The notes beneath the pieces were generated by a model. It made no database searches and was not told the origin of the DNA. It saw only the letters and a list, made by a program, of their open reading frames with translations. From the NCBI GenBank assembly GCA_947305245.1, contig CAMZDG010000024.1, positions 1 through 44,050 on the forward strand: a stretch of 44,050 nucleotides of DNA. Reading direction: 5' to 3'. Positions 34,019 to 41,678 of the stretch are shown here, one piece after another (positions within the stretch are counted from its first letter, which is position 1; every line of letters starts with the position of its first letter). Both the position numbers and the translations under genes were made by a program. The DNA comes from an uncultured Lachnospiraceae bacterium. Its GTDB lineage: Bacteria; Bacillota; Clostridia; Lachnospirales; Lachnospiraceae.

Positions 34019-35507
34019 TTCGGCAAATGAGAAGCGCGTGAATGCACATGACAATGAGCAACATAAAAGAATCAACAGGCAGAATAAAAAACTGGGCTAT
34101 ATCCTTTTATACGCGGCGGTTCTGCTCCTGATCATCCTGGGCGAGATCTTTATCTTTGTGAGCACGCCGGATGCCTCGCTGATGGACCTTCTAAAGGACA
34201 CGGTGGGTAATCTGATGGGCGTCCTGGCGGCGTTCCTGGTGTTTGACGTCGCGCATGAATGGATGTCGAAGGAGAGCTATGCTTCCGAGATTTCCGAGCA
34301 GATCCTTGATACGCTCATGTATCATCCGGAAGCCATGGAGCTGTATGAGAATGATCAGAAGAAGGTCTTCGTCAACGCCTTTATCGGCTCCATCGTAAAT
34401 GACAAGGATGCGGCGGAAATGATCGAAAACCATCTCGGAACCTATCTGCTCACGCCGGAGGACTTTAAGCAAAAGAGCTATCTGACTGCAGGGGACTGCA
34501 GGATCAAGACTGCGTTTTCCTATCGCTTCGTTCTCGAGACGGAGCGCACGCAGGCCTTCCAGACGCTTCGCTCGGATGCAAAAAGAGATCCGTACTTTTA
34601 CGTGCAGGAAGAGCTGAATTATACCGTGAAATACCTTGATCCCAAGGGAAATAACATGAACAGCGAGTTCGTCAAGATTGGTCTGATCTATGATAACGGC
34701 GGGCTCGACGCATTCCTTCGCAGCAGCAAGAACGGCGAGGAGAGAGAAGTCTTCAAGAATTGCATTTTCCGTGAGATCCTCGACATCGTGCCCGAAGATA
34801 AGGCGATCTTCCATGAGCTTCAGGGGAGCGATCGCTCCGGCGAGCTCTTAAAGCTTGCTCACAGAATGTTCCGCCCGCATCTTACCATCGACCGCACAAA
34901 GGGAGAGCTGTATAACGTCGAGGTCGGGAACTATAAGGGCCGCGATTATGGTCTGCTCTTTACCTTCAAGGTGGCGCATGACCAGACCGCGTCCGAGCAT
35001 GACGTATCGCTGATCTTCCATATGCCGAAGCGCTGGGACAGCATCATCGAGGTCGCACTCGTTGAGCCGACAAAGGATCCGCAGATCTCCATCAGCTACA
35101 ACGAGGATGCCATGGACGTGGAGATGTATGCTTTCCTGAATAAGGGCGACGCGTCCTCCTATGACAACACGCTTGAGGAGGAAAACGGCGTATACAGCAT
35201 CGCCCTTTCCAATGAATGGGTTTACCCCATGAGTGGTGCAGTTTTCTTTGTGCGTAAGGATTACCGCGTCCGCGCAAGGGAAGAAGCGCTGCGTGATGCC
35301 TTGCCCGAGGAGAATGCCAAGCCGGATGAGAGCGCAAAGCCGCAGGAATCGCCTAAGGCAGAGGAGAATTCTAAGTCTGAGGCAGTAACTAAGCCGGAGG
35401 GAAATGCTAAGCCGGAGACAGCTGCCAAGCCGCAGGAAGGCTCAGACAGCAAGCGCTCCGTAAGCGATGGTAAGCCGCTGGTGGGAAGGACAAGTGAGAG
35501 CGGATGA
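34011..35507 (+). CDS. Unrecognised membrane protein with repeat-rich C-terminal tail
   Basis: 498 residues from the ATG at 34011, which overlaps the end of the vanX-like gene; AAGGAGG lies 12 nt upstream. Two hydrophobic segments (28-50, LGYILLYAAVLLLIILGEIF; and about 60-82, LKDTVGNLMGVLAAFLVFDV) are followed by a mixed alpha/beta soluble domain to residue 430. The tail (about 430-498) repeats NAKP/SAKP/AAKP-type units with Glu and Ser, like a flexible or wall-spanning linker. I do not recognise the family. Coupling to a D-Ala-D-Ala dipeptidase suggests an envelope role. Confidence 0.7.
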   Translation: MDNSANEKRVNAHDNEQHKRINRQNKKLGYILLYAAVLLLIILGEIFIFVSTPDASLMDLLKDTVGNLMGVLAAFLVFDVAHEWMSKESYASEISEQILDTLMYHPEAMELYENDQKKVFVNAFIGSIVNDKDAAEMIENHLGTYLLTPEDFKQKSYLTAGDCRIKTAFSYRFVLETERTQAFQTLRSDAKRDPYFYVQEELNYTVKYLDPKGNNMNSEFVKIGLIYDNGGLDAFLRSSKNGEEREVFKNCIFREILDIVPEDKAIFHELQGSDRSGELLKLAHRMFRPHLTIDRTKGELYNVEVGNYKGRDYGLLFTFKVAHDQTASEHDVSLIFHMPKRWDSIIEVALVEPTKDPQISISYNEDAMDVEMYAFLNKGDASSYDNTLEEENGVYSIALSNEWVYPMSGAVFFVRKDYRVRAREEALRDALPEENAKPDESAKPQESPKAEENSKSEAVTKPEGNAKPETAAKPQEGSDSKRSVSDGKPLVGRTSESG

Positions 35508-35556
35508 TGGTGCCAGCGTTACGGTGTGCTTCGCGTGATGGCGTGACCTTCGTTAA

Positions 35557-35608
35557 GTCCCTCGCGTTGCATTCCTCGACCTAGTCACGTCCCTCGCTTT
35601 GCATTCCT
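35557..35608 (+). repeat. 20-bp direct repeat at the end of the CPBP gene
   Basis: GTCCCTCGCGTTGCATTCCT (35557-35576) recurs with one change at 35589-35608. The second copy lies inside the 3' end of the CPBP gene. The core GTCCCTCGCG also occurs on the opposite strand near 43996-44005. Confidence 0.75.
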
Positions 35609-36480
35609 TTATTTTCCTCCCCATATCTCGTCTCCAGCAGCTTTCCGACATGGCGGGTTTCAAAGAACATATCCTTGTTCATAATGACGATCACGATCGC
35701 CACGACAGTCACGACAATGGTCTCCACGCACTTTGTCTCGGGTGTCATGGCGATCTTTTCTTGCATCAGATTGATGAACATATGATAAATGATGCAGGCC
35801 AAAATGGAACGGTCGCTCACAAGGTACACCCACGTGATGATAAAGCCCATTGGAATGGCGCTGACGAAGAAGTTCACGACGAACAGCGGATTGACCATCA
35901 GCCCTGCGTGATAGGTTCCCTGGATAAAGATCAGCGGGAAGTGCCATAATGACCACAGCGCACCGAAAAGGAGCGACTCCCAAAACCAGTTCATGTAGGA
36001 GCCGATCGAGTCCTCACAATAGCCCTTCCAGCCAAGCTCCTCGATGATCGCCGCAAGCGTCACCGTCGCGAATGCGCCAAACACGCCGACGCCCGTAAAG
36101 GAAAAGTCCTTCGTGAGCGAGAACTGGGAAAGGGGCTGCCCGAACGCAAGCGAGAGCAGGATGGAAGCAGCGACGATCCCCGCAAACTGCACGATCGCCC
36201 AAAACACGTTGATCCACTTAACCTTATATAATCCGATCAGCTTGACCTTCAAGTCCTTTTTCAGCAGCGCATTCTTCGAAACCAGAACGAACACCGTTGA
36301 CACCACGGCCGGCGCAAAGCATCCGATGGCCATCAAAAAGCCGCCGATGTTTTCCCCTAAAAAGCACGCGGGGATCCAAAATATCCAGGTGAAAAAATAT
36401 GCCAGCACAAAGAAGAGTACGGGACGATACCGATAAGGCTTCGCCGCTTCTTGTCTGATCTCAGCTTCATTTTGATTCAT
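35581..36480 (-). CDS. CPBP-family intramembrane glutamic endopeptidase
   Basis: 299 residues from the ATG at 36480, with GGAGG 8 nt upstream; a TTG at 36495 lies before that site. About eight membrane helices. The three CPBP motifs are present: EELGWKGY (Glu pair), FGALWSLWHFP (His) and YHMFINLM (His, Asn). Members cleave or process membrane substrates, and many act in peptide modification or bacteriocin self-immunity. It is the third gene of a TetR-MFS-CPBP operon and starts 15 nt after the MFS stop codon. Confidence 0.9.
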   Translation of the reverse strand: MNQNEAEIRQEAAKPYRYRPVLFFVLAYFFTWIFWIPACFLGENIGGFLMAIGCFAPAVVSTVFVLVSKNALLKKDLKVKLIGLYKVKWINVFWAIVQFAGIVAASILLSLAFGQPLSQFSLTKDFSFTGVGVFGAFATVTLAAIIEELGWKGYCEDSIGSYMNWFWESLLFGALWSLWHFPLIFIQGTYHAGLMVNPLFVVNFFVSAIPMGFIITWVYLVSDRSILACIIYHMFINLMQEKIAMTPETKCVETIVVTVVAIVIVIMNKDMFFETRHVGKLLETRYGEENKGMQSEGRD

Positions 36481-36495
36481 TCGATTATCCTCCAA

Positions 36496-37725
36496 TCAAT
36501 TATTTTCCAATTCCCGAATGCTCTTCGGGATCCAGACAAACGTCGCCGTGATGGCAAGCAGCACGCCTCCGATCATCACGACCGTGGCCGCGCCCCGTCC
36601 GACGCCGCAGCCTAATAAGTTGCCAAGAAAATCTGCAGCCGCGCCGCAAACACTGTAGGCGACGACATAGCCAAGCTGCGAGATAAACCCGATCATGCCC
36701 CAGGCGCGTCCCTGTGCCTCATCCGGGATGTTCGTTCGCGCAAGGTAGTCCAGGCAGTTGTTCGCAAAGGGCAGTGTTGCGAAAAACAGGAACCCGAAGG
36801 CGCAGATGATGAATATATTTTCGAACAGGGCGAACCCGAACATGAACACGCCGCACAGCATGAGCGCGAGGCCGAGCGTCCTGACGTAATGGCCCTTCAG
36901 CCCTTTGAACCCAAGGATCACGCCGCTGATCAGCATGCCGCAAGCGCAGACCGTCTCGGCGATGCCGAGCGTCGTTTCATCCGCGAAGGACAAAATGAGC
37001 GGCTTTTCCAGGACCTGCAGGATTCCCATGAAAAGCGTCACGGCAGAGGAGAGCGCCACCAGCGGCAGTAGTCCTTTTTTGCGGCGGAGCACCCGCCAGC
37101 CTTCCTTCATGCTCCGGAAGAACGCCTCCCGCTTTTCCGCGGGCTTGGCCTTCAGTCCCTTTCGCACGACCGCCGCACTCAGGATCGTAAGGAAAAAGGT
37201 GCAAACGTCAATGATGAGCAGGAGCTTGATGTCGCTGATCGCAATCAGGAATCCCGCGATCACTGGCGAGAAGAGGTACCTTGCGCTTCCCGCGAGCGAG
37301 ATCAGCCCGTTTGCCCTCGAGAACTCCTCCTTGGTCAGAAGGTCCGTGATCGTCGCACGGTAGGAGGGCTCGAGCAGCGCTGAAAACACGGCGCTAAAGG
37401 ATACGCCAATGCAGATCTGTGTGAGCGAGGCACTGCCGCGTAGCATGCAAAACAGGATGTAAAGGACGCCGAGTGCTGAGCATCCGTCCCCGATCATCAT
37501 GAGGAGTCTTCTGTCATATCTGTCCGCCAAAACGCCGGACGGAACGGAGAGCAGCAGGGTTGGAAGAAAGCCAAGCAGCGTTACGAACGCCATACTGGAA
37601 GCGCTTCCCGTCTGCTGAAACACATAGACACCAAGGCCAAAGCTCGTCAGTCCGCCGCCGATCGAGGAGACAAGTTCGCCCGACCAAAGCAGCAGGAACT
37701 TCCGAAAGTTCTTTTTCTCACTCAT
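36496..37725 (-). CDS. MFS transporter, MefA/MFS_3-like exporter
   Basis: 409 residues with twelve hydrophobic helices. Between helices 2 and 3 is GVLADRYDRRLLM, the MFS motif A variant (G-x-L-A-D-R-x-x-R-R) found in MFS_3 exporters. The family holds macrolide efflux proteins and many uncharacterised drug exporters. Its ATG overlaps the tetR stop codon by 4 nt (ATGA), which implies coupling and suggests the regulator controls this exporter. The substrate is unknown. Confidence 0.88.
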   Translation of the reverse strand: MSEKKNFRKFLLLWSGELVSSIGGGLTSFGLGVYVFQQTGSASSMAFVTLLGFLPTLLLSVPSGVLADRYDRRLLMMIGDGCSALGVLYILFCMLRGSASLTQICIGVSFSAVFSALLEPSYRATITDLLTKEEFSRANGLISLAGSARYLFSPVIAGFLIAISDIKLLLIIDVCTFFLTILSAAVVRKGLKAKPAEKREAFFRSMKEGWRVLRRKKGLLPLVALSSAVTLFMGILQVLEKPLILSFADETTLGIAETVCACGMLISGVILGFKGLKGHYVRTLGLALMLCGVFMFGFALFENIFIICAFGFLFFATLPFANNCLDYLARTNIPDEAQGRAWGMIGFISQLGYVVAYSVCGAAADFLGNLLGCGVGRGAATVVMIGGVLLAITATFVWIPKSIRELENN

Positions 37726-38327
37726 TGCTCGGGCCCTCTGCCGATCAGCGCCCTGACAAAGCCCATGGTTCCGGGCTTCGCGCCGAGAAGCTTCTCGCTC
37801 ATGTCGATAAAGACGTCGATGCTAGGCGGCGTCACGTCGCCATCGTCGAAATATTCATTTGCGACAATGAGAAGAAGCCGGATCCGCTCAGAAACATTGT
37901 CACAGTCAAAAATCCCTTCACGAATGCCTTCCTCCGCCGCCTCGGTCAGGAGCGGAGTTACCTTCTCCACAAGCTTTTTCTTGATCTTATTATGCATCAG
38001 CACATTCTCTGGCTGCATCAATGCGCCCTCGATCGACTGCTCCTCTGCGCTCGGATGGATCGATGCGATGATCCCGATGATCTTCTCCGGCACCGAAATC
38101 GGCGCGCCAAGGATCTGCTTCGCGGCCTCTGTCTCCTGGTCGATCATCATGCCGATGACCTCCTCGAGCGTCTGCTCCTTGCTTTCGAAATAATAGTAAT
38201 AAGTGCCCTTTGCGATCCCAGCCGCCTCAATAATGTCATCCACGCTCGTGTTCTCATACCCCTTGGTAATAAACAGCTTATACGCGATCTGCAAGAGCTC
38301 CAGCTTTCTTCTTTCCCCTTTTTTCAT
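37722..38327 (-). CDS. TetR/AcrR-family transcription regulator
   Basis: 201 residues from the ATG at 38327, with GAGGTG 9 nt upstream; a GTG at 38339 is less likely. Residues 5-55 form a TetR helix-turn-helix: LLQIAYKLFITKGYENTSVDDIIEAAGIAKGTYYYYFESKE, in pieces ILQIA-, TSVDDII- and GTYYYYF-. The remainder is the helical ligand domain. Two near-identical palindromes lie around its promoter, so it probably represses its own operon (tetR, MFS, CPBP) until an inducer binds. Confidence 0.93.
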   Translation of the reverse strand: MKKGERRKLELLQIAYKLFITKGYENTSVDDIIEAAGIAKGTYYYYFESKEQTLEEVIGMMIDQETEAAKQILGAPISVPEKIIGIIASIHPSAEEQSIEGALMQPENVLMHNKIKKKLVEKVTPLLTEAAEEGIREGIFDCDNVSERIRLLLIVANEYFDDGDVTPPSIDVFIDMSEKLLGAKPGTMGFVRALIGRGPEQ

Positions 38328-38381
38328 TTGGTGATACACCTCACTTTCGATGAACCTTTGATTGATATCACAATGTTATTT

Positions 38382-38396
38382 TCGACTATCGGTCGA
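38382..38396. promoter_or_regulatory. Operator 1 of the TetR operon
   Basis: TCGAC-N5-GTCGA. It lies just downstream of the -10 box, over the expected start of transcription. Confidence 0.85.
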
Positions 38397-38400
38397 TTTT

Positions 38401-38429
38401 ATAATACAACGTAATTTTCACCACGTCAA
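38401..38429 (-). promoter_or_regulatory. Sigma-A promoter of the tetR-MFS-CPBP operon
   Basis: Minus strand: -35 TTGACG (38424-38429), a 17-bp spacer, and -10 TATTAT (38401-38406). Operators 1 and 2 flank it. Confidence 0.88.
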
Positions 38430-38436
38430 TAGAAAA

Positions 38437-38451
38437 TCGACCAATAGTCGA
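38437..38451. promoter_or_regulatory. Operator 2 of the TetR operon
   Basis: TCGAC-N5-GTCGA, upstream of the -35 box. With its flanks it is the reverse complement of operator 1 with one or two differences over 22 bp, 55 bp away. Confidence 0.85.
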
Positions 38452-38475
38452 AATAATATTTTTTGTTGGAAATCG

Positions 38476-38527
38476 TTCCGGAAAAACGGAATGGAAATTT
38501 GAAATTCTATTTTATTTCGATAGAATT
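38476..38527. repeat. Inverted repeats in the tetR-sigma factor intergenic region
   Basis: TTCCG/CGGAA flank a 6-nt loop at 38476-38491. AATTCTAT (38503-38510) and ATAGAATT (38520-38527) form a second. They lie upstream of the sigma-factor promoter and could be regulatory. Confidence 0.4.
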
Positions 38528-38538
38528 TTGAAATTTTC

Positions 38539-38568
38539 CCGACACATGTGCGTTTTTGATTGTATTAT
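38539..38568 (+). promoter_or_regulatory. Possible promoter of the sigma/anti-sigma pair
   Basis: -35 CCGACA (38539-38544), an 18-bp spacer, and -10 TATTAT (38563-38568). The fit to sigma-A is moderate; an autoregulated alternative-sigma promoter cannot be excluded. Confidence 0.45.
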
Positions 38569-38588
38569 AGATAGAAGGAGGTGAGAGC

Positions 38589-39092
38589 ATGCGAACCGAA
38601 GAGGAGATCATCGAAATCTATGAACACTATATGAAAACGGTATACCGCGTGTCATTTGCCTATATGAAAAATGCCGCCGAAACAGAGGATGCCGTGCAGG
38701 AGACGTTCTTCCGGCTGATCCGAAAGGATCCGCGTTTCGAGAGCGCAGAGCATGAGAAGGCGTGGCTGATCCGAACGGCGTCGAATGTCTGCAAGAACAT
38801 GCTAAAGCATCCCTCCCGAAAACATGAGGACATCGAGGAGCATTCGGAGCTTCAGAGCGCTGATCGTCCAGAAACGCAACGCGCGGAGCACCCCGAGGTG
38901 ACTGACGTGCTGCAGGCCATTACAGGGCTTCCGGATAAATATAAAACCGTCATTTATCTGTATTATTATGAGGGTTATGACAGCGCGCAGATTGCGAAGC
39001 TCTTGCAAAAACCGAAGTCAACGATACGTAGTTACCTCAGCGAGGCGAGGCTTCTCCTAAAAGAAAGGTTGGGTGACGAATATGAAAAGTGA
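38589..39092 (+). CDS. ECF-type RNA polymerase sigma factor
   Basis: 167 residues, within the ECF range. AAGGAGGTGA precedes the ATG. Region 2 is visible at residues 10-75 (FAYMKNAAETEDAVQETFFRLIRK and the FESAEHEKAWLIRTASNVCKN stretch), and region 4 at about 105-160 (GLPDKYKTVIYLYYYEGYDSAQIA, then STIRSYLSEARLLLKERL). The downstream gene overlaps by 11 nt and encodes a one-helix membrane protein, the usual arrangement for a sigma factor and its membrane anti-sigma. Confidence 0.93.
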   Translation: MRTEEEIIEIYEHYMKTVYRVSFAYMKNAAETEDAVQETFFRLIRKDPRFESAEHEKAWLIRTASNVCKNMLKHPSRKHEDIEEHSELQSADRPETQRAEHPEVTDVLQAITGLPDKYKTVIYLYYYEGYDSAQIAKLLQKPKSTIRSYLSEARLLLKERLGDEYEK

Positions 39093-39957
39093 GGTTATGA
39101 TCATGGCGTGGGATCAGGCGCCTATGAAAGATGACGCGAAGGAACGCATGCTCGGCGAAATCCTCCGCTTCCGGCAAGCATATGAGGAGAACACGGGAAG
39201 CCGCAAGGCTGGCGAAAAAAGCAAAGCATGCGAGAATCCTGAAACAGGTACAAGACATGAAGCAATTCACCGTTTCCCTGCGAAGAAATATGCCGTGACC
39301 GCTGCGGCGTGTGCCCTCGTCGTCTTTGCCTTGTGCTTTGGCGCAGTGCAGGCCGGGATCCTAAAGAAAGCATATAAATTCGACCTTCCAAACGGTCAGA
39401 CAGTCGTTTACAATGTTGGCAGTTCCGCGAGCGCAGATGCAATGTATGCCTATAATGATGCAACCGTTCAGCGTCCGATCTCCGATGAGGAGTGGCAGGC
39501 CCTCTTCCCGACCCTGTCCGGGATCCTTGACGGCTTTGCGATCTTTTCGGCTGACACGGGCGAGCTGCTTCATTTCGAAGGATGGGTTGCGAACGAGGAG
39601 CGATATTTCACCAATAATGAAGGTGAGACGATACGCGTCGTGGGCGGCGTCGGACAGCTTCATGTTCTGGCCTCCAAAAGCGGCCTGCCCGTCAGCGACA
39701 CCGTGATCAGCGGGAATGAAAGCATGACGGAGATAGGCGACGTTCCCGTAAGAACAGGCTATTTCACCTCCAAGCCAAACAGCAAGGGCGCGCGGACCGT
39801 CATTTTCTTCGCGGAATTTGTGCAAAACGACGCGACAGTATTCGTCTCGTTTTCCGGGGATGTGAAAGAAAGCAAAAAAATTGGTGCGCACCTTTCCGAG
39901 ATCGTTTATGAGATGATCACGAGCGGAGCCCCTGACCTGACGACGGTGAAGTATTGA
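39082..39957 (+). CDS. Single-helix membrane protein, candidate anti-sigma factor
   Basis: 291 residues from the ATG at 39082 (a GTG at 39073 also fits). It overlaps the sigma gene by 11 nt, so the two are translationally coupled. A cytoplasmic N-terminal stretch of about 65 residues (QAPMKDDAKERMLGEILRF) could hold the sigma-binding helices. One transmembrane helix at about 70-90 (AVTAAACALVVFALCFGAVQA) follows, then an extracellular domain of 200 residues. No HxxxCxxC zinc motif is seen. The anti-sigma role is inferred from order and topology. Confidence 0.72.
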   Translation: MKSEVMIMAWDQAPMKDDAKERMLGEILRFRQAYEENTGSRKAGEKSKACENPETGTRHEAIHRFPAKKYAVTAAACALVVFALCFGAVQAGILKKAYKFDLPNGQTVVYNVGSSASADAMYAYNDATVQRPISDEEWQALFPTLSGILDGFAIFSADTGELLHFEGWVANEERYFTNNEGETIRVVGGVGQLHVLASKSGLPVSDTVISGNESMTEIGDVPVRTGYFTSKPNSKGARTVIFFAEFVQNDATVFVSFSGDVKESKKIGAHLSEIVYEMITSGAPDLTTVKY

Positions 39958-40055
39958 TAGATTGCCCTCCTGCAACAGGTTTATCCCGTGCCTTGGCTGT
40001 TCCTTTGGGAATGGTATATTATCCTTGATTTTGGCGGGTTTTTGCCATCTGGGAA

Positions 40056-40084
40056 TTGCGGTTTTTGGGGAAATATGCTATACT
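40056..40084 (+). promoter_or_regulatory. Sigma-A promoter with extended -10 for the GuaA-like gene
   Basis: -35 TTGCGG (40056-40061), a 17-bp spacer, and -10 TATACT (40079-40084) with TG-N directly before it (extended -10). Confidence 0.75.
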
Positions 40085-40096
40085 TTCTTTATTGTA

Positions 40097-40127
40097 GCCG
40101 CAGGTCCATTCGAAGGCCGGACGCGGC
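40097..40127 (+). promoter_or_regulatory. Hairpin in the leader of the GuaA-like gene
   Basis: GCCGC plus GTCC (40097-40107) pair with GGAC plus GCGGC (40119-40127), with a 2-nt bulge. It lies in the predicted 5' leader, starting a few bases after the expected transcription start. Purine-riboswitch landmarks are not seen; it may protect or attenuate the transcript. Confidence 0.4.
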
Positions 40128-40163
40128 AAAAACGATAGAAAAATATAAAAACAGGAGGAAGTT

Positions 40164-41144
40164 ATGGCAGACGTAAGACCGGAATCAATGGAAAGAATTA
40201 CCACGCCCGAGCTCGCAAAGGCATTCATCGACGAGCAGGTTGAGGCAGTGAAGAAGCAGGTGGGAGACAAGAAGGTGCTCCTGGCTTTGTCCGGAGGCGT
40301 TGACTCCTCCGTTGTGGCAGCGCTCCTGATCAAGGCGATCGGCAAGAACCTTGTGTGCGTGCACGTAAATCACGGCCTGCTGCGCAAGGGCGAGCCTGAG
40401 CAGGTGATCGAAGTGTTCAAGAATCAGATGGATGCAAACCTGATCTATATCGACGCGACCGACCGTTTCCTTGACAAGCTTGCAGGCGTTGCAGAGCCCG
40501 AGAAGAAGCGTAAGATCATCGGCGAGGAATTCATCCGCGTATTCGAGGAAGAGGCGAGAAAGCTTCAGGACGTTGATTTCCTGGCACAGGGAACCATCTA
40601 TCCCGACATTCTGGAATCCGGTCCCGTAAAGGCACACCACAACGTTGGCGGACTTCCTGAGGATATTCATTTTGAGGGCCTTGTAGAGCCCATCAAGCTT
40701 CTGTTCAAGGATGAGGTTCGCGTGATCGGTCGCGAGCTTGGCCTTCCCACCGGCATGGTTGAGCGTCAGCCGTTCCCCGGCCCCGGACTTGGCGTGCGTT
40801 GCACCGGCGCCATCACCAGAGATCGTCTCACCGCCCTTCGTGAATCCGACGCGATCCTTCGCGAAGAGTTCGCAAAGGCAGGCCTTGAGGGCAAGGTATG
40901 GCAGTATTTCACCATCGTTCCTGATTATAAGTCCGTTGGCGTAAAGAATGGCCTCCGCAGCTTCGAGTGGCCTTGCATCATCCGCGCCGTGAACACCAAG
41001 GATGCCATGACCGCAACCATCGAGGAAATCCCTTACGCTCTCCTCGGTAAGATCGTAAGCCGCATCACCAGTGAAGTTCCCGGCATCAACAGAGTCCTCT
41101 ACGACCTCACTCCCAAGCCCACCGGAACCATTGAGTGGGAGTGA
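40164..41144 (+). CDS. Stand-alone GMP-synthase ATP-pyrophosphatase (no glutaminase domain)
   Basis: 326 residues. It matches only the synthetase half of GuaA: a SGGVDSS P-loop at about residue 43, [35 protein letters not shown], and the C-terminal dimer domain ending KPTGTIEWE. The whole N-terminal glutaminase is absent. AGGAGG sits 5 nt before the ATG and the start is independent, so this is not a truncation artefact. Archaea use such a subunit with a separate glutaminase (GuaAa). No such partner gene is in this window, so it may use ammonia or borrow a glutaminase. It coexists with the full-length enzyme at 17103. Confidence 0.9.
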   Translation: MADVRPESMERITTPELAKAFIDEQVEAVKKQVGDKKVLLALSGGVDSSVVAALLIKAIGKNLVCVHVNHGLLRKGEPEQVIEVFKNQMDANLIYIDATDRFLDKLAGVAEPEKKRKIIGEEFIRVFEEEARKLQDVDFLAQGTIYPDILESGPVKAHHNVGGLPEDIHFEGLVEPIKLLFKDEVRVIGRELGLPTGMVERQPFPGPGLGVRCTGAITRDRLTALRESDAILREEFAKAGLEGKVWQYFTIVPDYKSVGVKNGLRSFEWPCIIRAVNTKDAMTATIEEIPYALLGKIVSRITSEVPGINRVLYDLTPKPTGTIEWE

Positions 41145-41190
41145 CCAATTAGCTCTAGCTTTTCCCAAAACTAGCTTTCAATACTAGACT

Positions 41191-41231
41191 TATTCAGTAC
41201 TAAACTATTCAGTACTAAACTATTCAGTACC
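41191..41231 (+). repeat. 15-bp tandem repeat, 2.7 copies
   Basis: Units of TATTCAGTACTAAAC start at 41191, 41206 and 41221, the last one partial. Confidence 0.9.
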
Positions 41232-41255
41232 ATTTGGCTTAAATCATTGCTTTCA

Positions 41256-41283
41256 TGCGGGTCCAGGACAACTTGGACCCGCA
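41256..41283 (+). terminator. Strong hairpin after the GuaA-like gene, probable terminator
   Basis: TGCGGGTCCA (41256-41265) pairs with TGGACCCGCA (41274-41283), a perfect 10-bp stem with an 8-nt loop. Only a weak T-rich stretch follows, so efficiency is uncertain. Confidence 0.6.
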
Positions 41284-41434
41284 GTCTTAAAACATTCAAA
41301 TCAACCTTTTCTTAGCTTCATTTCAATTCCCGTACGCCCCAATCCCCTGCCCTCCACGCAGCCTATTCCCTGCCATTTTTGATCCCCAACCATCTTTTCC
41401 AGTCACCAAAGCATCGGAAAAGAAGAAAATCATC

Positions 41435-41636
41435 AAAATCGATCCCTGTGCCCATCCCGTCAGAGCCGCCAAAGTATCGATAAAGCGGAAAAGCGCCAAA
41501 ATCGATCCCTGTGCCCATCCCGTCAGAGCCGCCAAAGTATCGATAAAGCGGAAAAGCGCCAAAATCGATCCCTGCGCCCATCCCGTCAGAGCCGCCAAAG
41601 TATCGATAAAGCATAAAACCATCAAAATCGATCCCA
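41435..41636 (+). repeat. 63-bp minisatellite, three full copies plus partial
   Basis: Units beginning AAAATCGATCCC start at 41435, 41498, 41561 and 41624, so the period is exactly 63 bp. Copies differ at few positions; the outer flanks diverge (CATCAAAATC in place of CGCCAAAATC). A more decayed unit precedes at about 41376. On the minus strand two frames stay open through the array and would encode a 21-residue repeat (ending GGSDGMG in one frame), but no ribosome site or stable start supports translation. Adjacent units touch, so this is not a CRISPR array. Confidence 0.93.
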
Positions 41637-41678
41637 CAAGCATACAAGAAGATAAATTAATGTAAAGGAGGAATTCAT

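Larger units (their letters stand above)
41145..41434 (+). other. Gene-free stretch with tandem repeat and hairpin
   Basis: The gap after the GuaA-like gene holds a 15-bp tandem repeat and a 10-bp hairpin (both listed separately), then a degraded relative of the 63-bp repeat at about 41376-41434. I see no convincing coding sequence in it. Confidence 0.6.

Noticed and set aside
41376..41640. CRISPR array
   Set aside because: The units are contiguous and identical over all 63 bp, with no unique spacers and no cas genes.
41323..41647. Minus-strand repeat proteins across the 63-bp array
   Set aside because: Two frames are open merely because the period is a multiple of three; no ribosome site supports either. 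Kept as a finding, not a gene.
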